Shown piece after piece: positions 1-7,265 of a stretch of DNA of 64,000 nucleotides. The stretch is from positions 1,612,001-1,676,000 of the forward strand of contig CAWKAA010000001.1 in NCBI GenBank assembly GCA_963847515.1, written 5' to 3'. Positions within the stretch are counted from its first letter, which is position 1. Every line of letters begins with the position of its first letter. Origin of the DNA: QHXW01 sp963847515. GTDB taxonomy: Bacteria; Acidobacteriota; Terriglobia; Bryobacterales; Bryobacteraceae. The notes under the pieces were generated by a model. It did no database searches and was not told where the DNA came from. It worked only from the letters and a program-made list of their open reading frames with translations. The translations under genes were made by a program, and so were the position numbers.

Positions 1-686
1 CAGAGGCCCTCATAGGAAAGGCGGCAGACGACGATTCTGCGCTGCTCATCGGGAATGCTGACGCCATAGCGCAACTGGGCGCTCATAGAACCGAAATCAA
101 CCCACACGGTCAATTTCGTGCCGTTTATCGCGCCGGTGTATCCGGTCTCGCCGCCCGGGAGTTTTTTTGTTTCAGCGGCGAACAAGCGCGTGAAGGCCTG
201 CTTCACTAGTTTGCGCAATAGCGGCGCTTTCGCGGGATTCAGATGGGTGAGGTCGGGATCAGGGACCAGGGCCGCGGGTGGATCATCGCGCGGTTGCCAG
301 TCAAGAGTTGTACGAACCTTCGCGATGGCCGCCGCGGTCTCCATGTCGCGCACCATCATCCTGGTCATCTTGACGCCTTCGTAGCGGTAACCATGCGCGA
401 ACCGCTCGGACTGCATCGCCGCCCAGAACCGCACATAGGCCGAATTACTGGTTCGCAGATCCTCAAACTCCCGGCTGATGAGCGAAGGCGGAAGAAACTT
501 CATGGCGCCGAACCGCGCGAGCGCATCCAGTAGCGGCTCACGGTCAGCCGGCGCCTGTGCCTCAAAATAGTCGAGGAACTTGATGACTGAAGTACACGGA
601 ATGCGATCCAGCCTCGGAAAACCAGCAGCGGCTTCTTCCGCGAAGTCCGACCGCAGCAGCGTGGCGATTGTCGAAAGCAAATCCAC
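1..686 (-). CDS. hypothetical protein, C-terminus cut by window edge
   Basis: An uninterrupted reading frame runs from a GTG at 686 to the first base of the window, giving about 228 residues without a stop. The GTG is the only good start: an in-frame TGA lies 12 bases upstream. The gene begins 12 bp after the stop of the oxidoreductase on the same strand, so the two are probably co-transcribed. The N-terminus (MDLLSTIATLLRSDFAEE) looks soluble and helical, without a signal peptide. I see no cysteine cluster, nucleotide-binding loop or other motif I recognise. I do not recognise the family; the coding call rests on the long open frame, its codon bias and its position. Most positive-strand frames over this stretch are shadows of it. 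Confidence 0.7.
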   Translation of the reverse strand, partial: MDLLSTIATLLRSDFAEEAAAGFPRLDRIPCTSVIKFLDYFEAQAPADREPLLDALARFGAMKFLPPSLISREFEDLRTSNSAYVRFWAAMQSERFAHGYRYEGVKMTRMMVRDMETAAAIAKVRTTLDWQPRDDPPAALVPDPDLTHLNPAKAPLLRKLVKQAFTRLFAAETKKLPGGETGYTGAINGTKLTVWVDFGSMSAQLRYGVSIPDEQRRIVVCRLSYEGL

Positions 687-698
687 CGGCGTCTTATA

Positions 699-2051
699 TC
701 AAGCTGTGATCCTTTTAGTAGCAGCGTCCCAGTACACTGGCTTCTTCTGGAAGTACGATTCATTCGCCATGTGACAGGCGATGGCGGCGTGGTTACCGAA
801 CACGGCGTCTTCCGTCACGGGTTTGCGCGATTTGACGGCCTGGAAGAAGTTCCAGACATGCGGCTTGACGTCATCCCAGTCATGACCTCGATAGAGCGTG
901 TCGTCGCTGAACGGCTCCTTTCCGAGTGGAGGATCGTTCTCGGCATGCCACTGAGCCAGATACTCGTCGCGCATCTTCTGAGGAAAGCTGCTGGTGTAAT
1001 AGCTGGGCGCCGTGTCGATACCTTTCTGCGGCGAATAGCGCAGTTCGAATTCGCCGGCATCGAGAATTCCCTTGGGACCCATGAAGCGGGCTAATTCAGG
1101 ACTCTCGGTGCCGAGGCCCAGCCGGACGTACACCGGAACGCCGTGATAGTCGAACAGCACCACGTGCAGGTCGGGCATGTTGCGGCCATCCTTCCATCGG
1201 AAAATACCGCCCAAAGCGGAAGCCGAACGTGGCGGTTCGTTCCATCCCAGCGTAACCTGCATGCCGCTTATCAGGTGCACCATCAGGTCGCCGCCGACGC
1301 CGGTGCCGTATTCTTTCCAGCAGCGCCACCGCGCGAACCGATACTTGTCGAAAGGAATCTTGGGCGCATCGTTTAGCCAGGTGTCCCAATCCAGATTTTG
1401 AGGCGAGAGATCGAAAGGCGGCGGATATTCCCAGGCGCCGGTGGGGTCATTGCGTCCCAGACTGAGCTCGACCATGGTGACGTCACCGATGGCGCCGCCC
1501 TGGTAAAGCTCGCGAGCCTTGGCGCACAGATTCGAGCTGACGCGCTGCGAGCCAATCTGCACGATGCGATTGTTCCGGAGCGCGGCTTCCACCATCTCGA
1601 ACCCTTGTTCGGCGGAGTGCGACATGGGCTTCTCACAATAGATATCTTTCCCCGCATTGCACGCATCCACGACGACTCGCTTGTGCCAGTGATCGGGCAC
1701 GGCCGCCACGATGCAATCGATGTCCTTGCGATCGAGCAACTCCTTATAGTGCCGCGTAACCGGCAAGTTGGGGTTGTTGGTGATTTCTTTCGCCAGTGTG
1801 TGGCGGCCATCGTAGAGATCCGCGGCTCCGACGCACTCGACTCCCGGCAAGGTGATGGCGTTAGGCAACAGACCGGAACCCTGCATGCCAATTCCGATTT
1901 GGCCGAATCGCACGCGATCGCTGGGCGACACGGTCTTGGAACTTTGGCCGAGGGCCAGCGGTTCGAGCAGGATGCCCCGTCCTGCGGAGAGACTGCTGGC
2001 GGCTAAGGCGCTGGCCTGGAGGAATTGGCGGCGGGGGAAGGTGTTGTTCAT
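699..2051 (-). CDS. Gfo/Idh/MocA family oxidoreductase, Tat-exported
   Basis: NAD(P)-dependent sugar or inositol dehydrogenase-like protein of 450 residues. The N-terminus has a twin-arginine signal (MNNTFPRRQFLQAS followed by a small hydrophobic stretch), so it is probably exported folded with its cofactor. The Rossmann domain starts with VRFGQIGIGMQGSG near residue 46, and the family EKP motif (DIYCEKPMSH) supplies the conserved lysine. The C-terminal half is the usual alpha/beta substrate domain. ATG 2051 is preferred over an upstream start at 2162 because an AAAGGAGA ribosome site sits just upstream and the Tat signal starts there. Such secreted Gfo/Idh proteins are numerous in Acidobacteria and Planctomycetes and are linked to sugar breakdown; the substrate cannot be read from the sequence. 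Confidence 0.93.
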   Translation of the reverse strand: MNNTFPRRQFLQASALAASSLSAGRGILLEPLALGQSSKTVSPSDRVRFGQIGIGMQGSGLLPNAITLPGVECVGAADLYDGRHTLAKEITNNPNLPVTRHYKELLDRKDIDCIVAAVPDHWHKRVVVDACNAGKDIYCEKPMSHSAEQGFEMVEAALRNNRIVQIGSQRVSSNLCAKARELYQGGAIGDVTMVELSLGRNDPTGAWEYPPPFDLSPQNLDWDTWLNDAPKIPFDKYRFARWRCWKEYGTGVGGDLMVHLISGMQVTLGWNEPPRSASALGGIFRWKDGRNMPDLHVVLFDYHGVPVYVRLGLGTESPELARFMGPKGILDAGEFELRYSPQKGIDTAPSYYTSSFPQKMRDEYLAQWHAENDPPLGKEPFSDDTLYRGHDWDDVKPHVWNFFQAVKSRKPVTEDAVFGNHAAIACHMANESYFQKKPVYWDAATKRITA

Positions 2052-2227
2052 GAGGATGTCTCCTTTTATGAAATGCTGCTCGGCGTTCCGGGATCGGCGG
2101 CTCATCATTCGTGATGGCTGATGCAGGTGACCCGCCTGCGATTGTATGTCATTCTTTGCCACGATGGTAAAGACGTGTGGTCCTGCAACGCCGGAAAGAG
2201 TGGCTGTATGGCAGCAGGCGGAAATGA

Positions 2228-2284
2228 GGGACGGAGACCTCGAATCCCATTGCAGCCGGTATCGGGATTTGAGGTCTCCGTCCC
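2228..2284. repeat. long intergenic hairpin (21-bp arms)
   Basis: Arms at 2228-2248 and 2264-2284 are reverse complements over 21 positions with one G:T-type mismatch. They begin GGGACGGAGACCTC and end GAGGTCTCCGTCCC, around a 15-base loop. The hairpin lies in the 248-bp gap between two minus-strand genes, after the stop of neither and without a T-run, so it is more like a REP-type palindrome or mRNA-stability hairpin than a simple intrinsic terminator. I did not see a second copy in this window. Confidence 0.6.
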
Positions 2285-2299
2285 CACTTCCCCACTCAG

Positions 2300-2944
2300 T
2301 CAGCGTTTCTTCAAGGTCACGGCCAATCCGCCGCCTTGCATGTAGAAGATGGTTTCCAGGTCGGCGCTGGTGGTGACCGCCTTGATGTAGTCGGGAACCA
2401 TGTCCACGTTGTGGGCCAGGATCAAGCCGCCGGGCCGCACGCGCGGCAGCACCTTGTTAAGATAATCGATGTACCCGTCCTTGTCGGCATCGATGAACGC
2501 GAGGTCGACCGCTCCTTTCAGCTTCGCCACGTTCTGGTGAGCATCGCCCTCGACGATGGTGACCAGGTTGTCGACCCCGGCTTCTTTGAAGTGTCCGCGA
2601 GCCATCGTTGCCCTTCCATGATCGATCTCGAACGTCGTCAGGTGGCCGCCGGTCGTCTGGAGCGCCAGGCAAAACCAGAGGCCTGAGTAGCCGGTGGATG
2701 TCCCGATCTCCACAACGCTTTTCGCGCCGGCAGCTTCCGTTAGGAGACGCAGGGCCCGGCCGTCTTGCATGGGAACGCTGAGGTACGTGTGATGCGACTT
2801 CACGATGCCGTCGAGGACGGCCAGGATCTTCTTTTCGACCTCGTTCTTTGCCAGCGGAGGGCTTGACGGCTGAGGCACGGCCAAACCGGCAGCGGCAACT
2901 AGCAAGGCGGTGACCGAAAGGGTGGGTTGCATGGACCTGAACAT
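2300..2944 (-). CDS. secreted SAM-dependent O-methyltransferase-like protein
   Basis: About 214 residues, class I methyltransferase of the caffeoyl-CoA/catechol O-methyltransferase group. After an N-terminal hydrophobic signal (SVTALLVAAAGLAV) comes the SAM-binding motif VVEIGTSTGYSGLWF, then acidic motif II (TFEIDHGRA), the post-II loop EGDAHQNV and the metal-binding segment DLAFIDADKDGY, typical of the Mg2+-dependent members. A methyltransferase with a signal peptide is a recurring oddity in Acidobacteria; whether SAM is available outside the cytoplasm is unknown, and the hydrophobic stretch may be only a membrane anchor. The start is uncertain: ATG 2944 or ATG 2932, neither with a strong ribosome site. 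A longer start at 3040 would bury the signal and is unlikely. Confidence 0.85.
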   Translation of the reverse strand: MFRSMQPTLSVTALLVAAAGLAVPQPSSPPLAKNEVEKKILAVLDGIVKSHHTYLSVPMQDGRALRLLTEAAGAKSVVEIGTSTGYSGLWFCLALQTTGGHLTTFEIDHGRATMARGHFKEAGVDNLVTIVEGDAHQNVAKLKGAVDLAFIDADKDGYIDYLNKVLPRVRPGGLILAHNVDMVPDYIKAVTTSADLETIFYMQGGGLAVTLKKR

Positions 2945-3069
2945 ATCAGGAATCGTGTTCTTCGTGGCAAAAAAACGGTCAAATACCCCTCGACGCGAGT
3001 TGCGCAAGCATGATATTCTGCACTCGGCCAACTTCCCCACGTAACGGTAGGAGATCGAAGGAGAGCCCT

Positions 3070-3387
3070 ATGGCAGCAAAACGGATGACGCAGTCGCAGA
3101 TTGTGAGAACGCTCGCTGAAAAATGCGAATTGAGCAATAAGGTTTCCCGGCAGCTGGTAGAGAAGCTGGGTGAAACCGCACTTCACGAGGTCAAAAAGAA
3201 CGGAATTTTCGTGATTCCTGGACTGGGCAGGCTGGTGCGCGTCGACCGCAAGGCACGCATCGGACGCAACCCGGCGACCGGCGAGACCATCAACATTCCC
3301 GCCAAGAAAGTCGTTAGATTCCGCGTAGCCAAGGCAGCGAAGGATGCGATTCTGCCGACCAAATCGAAGAAGGCTGTCGCTAGCTAG
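3070..3387 (+). CDS. HU/IHF-family DNA-binding protein
   Basis: A 105-residue nucleoid protein. It matches the bacterial DNA-binding family over its length: N-terminal helices, then the beta-arm segment GIFVIPGLGRLVRVDR followed by the signature GRNPATGE in the DNA-intercalating arm, and a basic C-terminal tail (PTKSKKAVAS). ATG 3070 has a GGAG ribosome site about 8 bases upstream; earlier in-frame starts lack one. It is transcribed divergently from the methyltransferase and convergently with phosphoglucomutase, and appears monocistronic. The extended Lys-rich C-terminus and 105-residue length are slightly longer than classical 90-residue HU. Confidence 0.95.
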   Translation: MAAKRMTQSQIVRTLAEKCELSNKVSRQLVEKLGETALHEVKKNGIFVIPGLGRLVRVDRKARIGRNPATGETINIPAKKVVRFRVAKAAKDAILPTKSKKAVAS

Positions 3388-3428
3388 TCCTAAAGCGTAA
3401 TTTCATTGAAGACCGTAGAGCCGGACCT

Positions 3429-3465
3429 GGGGGGTCGGGCAGAGGACGAGGGCGTCCGACCCACC
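3429..3465. terminator. possible bidirectional terminator hairpin
   Basis: An imperfect inverted repeat (about 10-bp arms around GGGTCGG and CCGACCC, one mismatch, loop of roughly 17 bases) lies in the 80-bp gap between the converging HU and pgm genes. Position suggests transcription termination for both; the absence of a clear T-run makes this tentative. Confidence 0.35.
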
Positions 3466-3467
3466 GG

Positions 3468-5144
3468 TCAAGTAATCACGGTGGGATCTTCGCGGTTAAA
3501 ACGCTCCTTCAGGCGGAGGAGCTGACGGATACTGGTGTCGAGCTGCGCCACCATTTCTGACGAGTCCTTATCGTAGTCCCGGGCGAAGCGTTCGAGGTAT
3601 ACGCGTAAGGTGGCGCCCTGTGTGCCGGTGCCGGACAAGCGGAATACGACACGGGAGCCATCTTCCAAGAGGATGCGGATTCCGGCATTCGGGGTGACGC
3701 TGCGGTCGACGGGATCGGTGTAGGTGTAGTCGTCGGCCGCGGTGATGCGGCTCAAACCGAAATCCTTGCCGACCAGGCTGGGCAGCAGGGCCCGAATTTC
3801 TTCATCCATCTTATTTGCGGCGGTGAGGTCCAGGCCTTCGTAATCGTGCCTCTGAAAATAGCTGCGCCCGAAACGCGTCCAGTGTTGCGCCATCACCTGG
3901 GCCACGGATTGTTTCAATTCACACAGGATCGATAACCAGCAGAGCACCGCCCAGAATCCATCTTTCTCACGCATGTGATTGGATCCCGTTCCGAAGCTTT
4001 CCTCGCCGCAAACGGTGCAAAGGTTCGCGTCCAGCAGGCTGGCGAAATACTTCCAGCCAGTGGGAGTTTCGTAAATCGGAATCTTCAGCGCCTTGGCCAC
4101 GCGGTCGGCCGCCGTGCTGGTGGGCATGGAGCGCGCGATGCCTGATAGGCCACCGCGGTAGCCGGGAATTAATTGCGCGGCGTACTGCGCAATGACCGCC
4201 AGCGAATCTCCCGGGCCGACGAAAACATTCCGGCCGAGAATCATGTTGCGGTCGCCATCGGCATCGTTGGCCGCGCCCATGTCCGGTGCATCGCCGGCGG
4301 CCATGCGATGAACCAAGTCGGCGGCGTATACCAGGTTCGGATCGGGGTGCTTTCCGCCGAAATCCTCCAGCGGAGTTCCGTTGATAACCGTTCCCTTGGG
4401 TGCGCCAAGTTGTTCTTCGAGGATATGCGCGGCATAGAGGCCGGTAGCGCCGTGCATGCCGTCAAAAACCATGCGAAACCCGCTTCGAAAGAATTTCCGC
4501 AGCGCGTCGAAGTCGAACAACTCGCTCATCAGGGCGGTGTAGTCGGTCAGCGGATCGAAGACCTCAATCTCGGTGGCTGCGTAGGTTTGCTTGCCCAATT
4601 TGTCTATCTTGATGTCGTCACACTGGAACCAGTAATAGTGGTTGATGAACTGAGTAAATTCGTAGATCCGTTCGGTAATATCCTCGGGAGCGGGCCCGCC
4701 ATTCGAGACGTTGTATTTGATTCCGAAATCGGCGTCGATGCCGCCGGGGTTGTGGCTGGCGGTGAGAATCAGCCCACCGAAAGCCTTGCGGCGGCGGATG
4801 ACTGCCGAGATGGCCGGCGTGGACAGGATGCCGCCGCGGGCCACCAGGACTCGCCCAAACTCGTTCCCGATGGCGATGTGGAGAATCTTCTGGATGGACT
4901 CATGGTTGTAGTAGCGCCCATCGCCGCCCACAACCAAAGTGGATTTGCTGAAGTCACCGTTCACCGATCCGCGCATGGCGTTGAAGATCGACTGCACGAA
5001 GGCCTCGACGTACCCCGGCTGCATGAATTCCTTGGTCTTTTTCCGCAGACCGGACGTGCCGGGCCTCTGCCCGGGGAACGGTTTCACAGAAACCGTTGTG
5101 ATATTCAGTTCATTTCCGGCTGTGCCGGCGGGTGATGAAGACAT
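3468..5144 (-). CDS. pgm: alpha-D-glucose phosphate-specific phosphoglucomutase
   Basis: A 558-residue enzyme interconverting glucose 1-phosphate and glucose 6-phosphate, feeding glycogen, trehalose and cell-envelope sugar synthesis. The four domains are recognisable: the N-terminal PGTSGLRKK loop; the active-site serine in TASHNPGG, which carries the phosphate; the Mg2+ loop DADGDRN; the sugar-specificity loop CGEESFGTGSNH; and the C-terminal phosphate-binding segment FRLSGTGTQGATLR. Length agrees with the roughly 545-residue Pgm family. The ATG at 5144 sits about 110 bp from the divergent tetR start, with only a weak GAG upstream. The gene is intact and seems to be transcribed alone. Confidence 0.96.
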   Translation of the reverse strand: MSSSPAGTAGNELNITTVSVKPFPGQRPGTSGLRKKTKEFMQPGYVEAFVQSIFNAMRGSVNGDFSKSTLVVGGDGRYYNHESIQKILHIAIGNEFGRVLVARGGILSTPAISAVIRRRKAFGGLILTASHNPGGIDADFGIKYNVSNGGPAPEDITERIYEFTQFINHYYWFQCDDIKIDKLGKQTYAATEIEVFDPLTDYTALMSELFDFDALRKFFRSGFRMVFDGMHGATGLYAAHILEEQLGAPKGTVINGTPLEDFGGKHPDPNLVYAADLVHRMAAGDAPDMGAANDADGDRNMILGRNVFVGPGDSLAVIAQYAAQLIPGYRGGLSGIARSMPTSTAADRVAKALKIPIYETPTGWKYFASLLDANLCTVCGEESFGTGSNHMREKDGFWAVLCWLSILCELKQSVAQVMAQHWTRFGRSYFQRHDYEGLDLTAANKMDEEIRALLPSLVGKDFGLSRITAADDYTYTDPVDRSVTPNAGIRILLEDGSRVVFRLSGTGTQGATLRVYLERFARDYDKDSSEMVAQLDTSIRQLLRLKERFNREDPTVIT

Positions 5145-5217
5145 ATGAATTCTCGAATGGTTTGATTATCCCCCATCGACCGGAATGGCCAAAGATCTCG
5201 ATGTAACACAAACCCCC

Positions 5218-5247
5218 TTGACGTGTAAGTAAGTACTTACTTATAAT
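5218..5247 (+). promoter_or_regulatory. sigma-70 promoter of tetR-RND efflux operon
   Basis: TTGACG (5218-5223) and a perfect TATAAT (5242-5247) are separated by 18 bases. Transcription would start about 6-7 bases after the -10, which is at or next to the GTG at 5254, so the tetR message may be leaderless. Confidence 0.8.
5226..5243. promoter_or_regulatory. TetR operator, perfect 18-bp palindrome
   Basis: TAAGTAAGTACTTACTTA is a perfect palindrome that fills the spacer between -35 and -10 of the promoter and touches the -10. This is the classic place for a TetR-family operator, and the next gene encodes a TetR-type protein, so autorepression of the whole efflux operon is the natural reading. 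Binding itself is an inference. Confidence 0.85.
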
Positions 5248-5253
5248 CGAGCG

Positions 5254-5910
5254 GTGCCTGAAGCCCGGCCCCAGCCCAGCCGCATGTCCGGTATCGACCG
5301 GCGGCAGCAATTGCTCGAGACGGCGCTCGATTTCTTCTCGCGCAAAGGGTTTGAGGGCTCGACCACGAAGGAAATTGCGGCGGCGGCGGGCGTGACCGAG
5401 GCCATCATCTTTCGGCATTTTCCGAACAAGCAGGCGCTTTACAAGGCTGTGCTGGATTACACCGCGGACGCTTCCAATTTAGAGGGCTGGCTCGCCGAAA
5501 CCAAGGCTTGCATGGAACGGAACGATGACGCAGGCATGCTGCGGTCCATCGCCAACAACATTCTGAAATCGTATCGTACGGATCCGCGATTCGAGCGCGT
5601 GGTTCTGTTTGCGGCCCTTGAGGGCCACGAGGCGGGCCTGGCCCACCACCATCAGCTGGCCCTCCCTGTTTTTGAATTGCTGCGCGGTTATATTGTGCGG
5701 CGCCAACGCCAGGGCGCATTTCTGGGGTACAACCCGGGAGCCATCATCGAGGCTATCGCCGGCATGACGACACACTACGCCATGATGACCCAGTTGTTCG
5801 GTTACAGTCCCCCCAGCGGACTTTCAGACGAGAAAGCCATCGAGACATTCACACGTATTGTGATGAGCGGCGTACAGAAGCGAGCGGGGCGGAAGAAATC
5901 TAAGAAATGA
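5254..5910 (+). CDS. TetR-family transcriptional repressor of the efflux operon
   Basis: A 218-residue regulator. The N-terminal helix-turn-helix is typical of the family: LLETALDFFSRKGFEGSTTK, then EIAAAAGVTEAIIFRHFPNK, where the second half is the recognition helix. The remaining ~150 residues form the helical ligand domain, which has no specific signature and ends in a basic tail (RAGRKKSKK). The start is either GTG 5254, at the predicted transcription start (leaderless), or ATG 5284, which has no ribosome site. The stop overlaps the start of the membrane-fusion gene (ATGA), showing translational coupling. It very probably represses its own operon through the palindrome at 5226-5243, responding to a substrate of the pump. 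Confidence 0.93.
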   Translation: MPEARPQPSRMSGIDRRQQLLETALDFFSRKGFEGSTTKEIAAAAGVTEAIIFRHFPNKQALYKAVLDYTADASNLEGWLAETKACMERNDDAGMLRSIANNILKSYRTDPRFERVVLFAALEGHEAGLAHHHQLALPVFELLRGYIVRRQRQGAFLGYNPGAIIEAIAGMTTHYAMMTQLFGYSPPSGLSDEKAIETFTRIVMSGVQKRAGRKKSKK

Positions 5911-7252
5911 ACCGGGCGAAATCATTCATCGCGTTAAAACCGGCGGCGTTGCTGTTTTCGGGACAACCGCTCCCTCTGGTCACAGCTCGGAAAAGGGCTA
6001 GCGTCTGTTTAATTCCGATGCTGCTTGTGGCAGCGTGCTCCAGGCCGAAGGATGTGGTGAATGCGGCTTCGGAGACGATTGTCGTTTCGACCGCGAAGGC
6101 GGTGATTCGCACGGTGCCTGCCGCCTTCGAGATCACCGGGACGTTCAACGCGGACGAGACGTCGGATATCGCGCCGCCGGTGGGCGGGCGTGTCATCGCC
6201 ACGCCTGCCAATGTGGGCGATTTCGTGAAACAGGGCGCCGTAATTTGCGAGCTGGACCATCGCGACGCCCAGCTCAAACTGCAGGAGGCGCACGCGCAGC
6301 TTGACCAAGCGACCTCGGCACTTCGGCAAACGCAATCGCGAATCGGCTGGAGCGCTGCGGCGAAGTTTGACCCCATTTTGGTTCCGGAAGTGGCAGCCGC
6401 ACGCGCCGCGTACGAATCGGCTCAGGCACAGGCCAAGCTGGCAGCGGCTGACGCGAAGCGATACGAGAGCCTCGTCGGAACCGGTGACGTCTCCCGGGGC
6501 TCGTATGATAGGGCGCGAACGCAACAGGAGACCGCCGAAGCTCAGGCCAACGCCGCGCGCCAGCAGTACGAAGCCGCGCTCAATGCGGCGCGCCAGGGCT
6601 ACGGAGCCGTGGAGAGCTCGCAGGCAACGTTGGAAGCTGTTCGGGCGCAGCTGGCGCAGGAGCAGAAAGGCCTGGAGGATACCACGATGCGCGCGCCGTT
6701 CGATGGCTACATCACGGCGCGTCCCGTCGCGGCGGGTGAATACGTCTCACAGGCGAGCAAAATCGCCACCATCGTCCGCATTGGAATTTTGAAGCTTCAG
6801 TTGCAGACTCCGGAACAGCGGGCGGCGAATGTCCGCACGGGCATGAACGTAGCGGCACGCGTATCGGCTTATCCCGACCGTGAGTTCAGCGGCAAAGTTG
6901 CGGCCGTCAATCCGTCTGTGGATCCGAACTCCCGCGTGTTTATCGTGGAAGCCAGGTTTGACAATGCCGGCGCCAAACTCGGCCGGGAATGTTTGCGACG
7001 GCGCGAGTGATGCTGCCCGGAGGCGAAGCCGCTGTTTTCGTTCCCCGCCGCGCTGTCGTTCGCGACAAGACCACAGACTCGTATCAAGTTTTCACGGTCG
7101 CTCGTGGCGCCGCGCACCTTCATGTCGTCCTCGCGGGCGATGTGGATGGGGACTCGATCCGGATCCGTTCCGGGCTTGCGGGCGGCGAAACTGTCGCCAC
7201 CAGCCACTAGAACGAGTTGTTCGACGGCGTGCCCGTCCGGATTGGACCCTAG
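5907..7252 (+). pseudogene. RND efflux membrane-fusion lipoprotein (HlyD family), frameshifted
   Basis: Periplasmic adaptor linking an RND pump to a TolC channel. A lipobox (LLVAAC, cysteine near residue 45) suggests an N-acylated lipoprotein. Next come the lipoyl/barrel-sandwich half (DIAPPVGGRVIATPANVGDF), a long helical hairpin with many Ala/Gln heptads, the return strand (DTTMRAPFDGYITARPV) and a beta-barrel. The frame breaks near 6985, where one base is missing before GGCCGGGAATG; restoring it gives the expected LRPGMFATARVMLPGG. Then a TAG at 7208-7210 interrupts the tail, and the same frame continues with NELFDGVPVRIGP to a second TAG at 7250-7252, the usual family ending. The length is normal for the family (about 448 codons), so sequencing error is possible. 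Confidence 0.88.
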
Positions 7253-7265
7253 AGAAATCAACCCC

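Noticed and set aside
4173..5135. 320-codon ORF on the plus strand
   Set aside because: Antisense to pgm, whose motifs are unambiguous.
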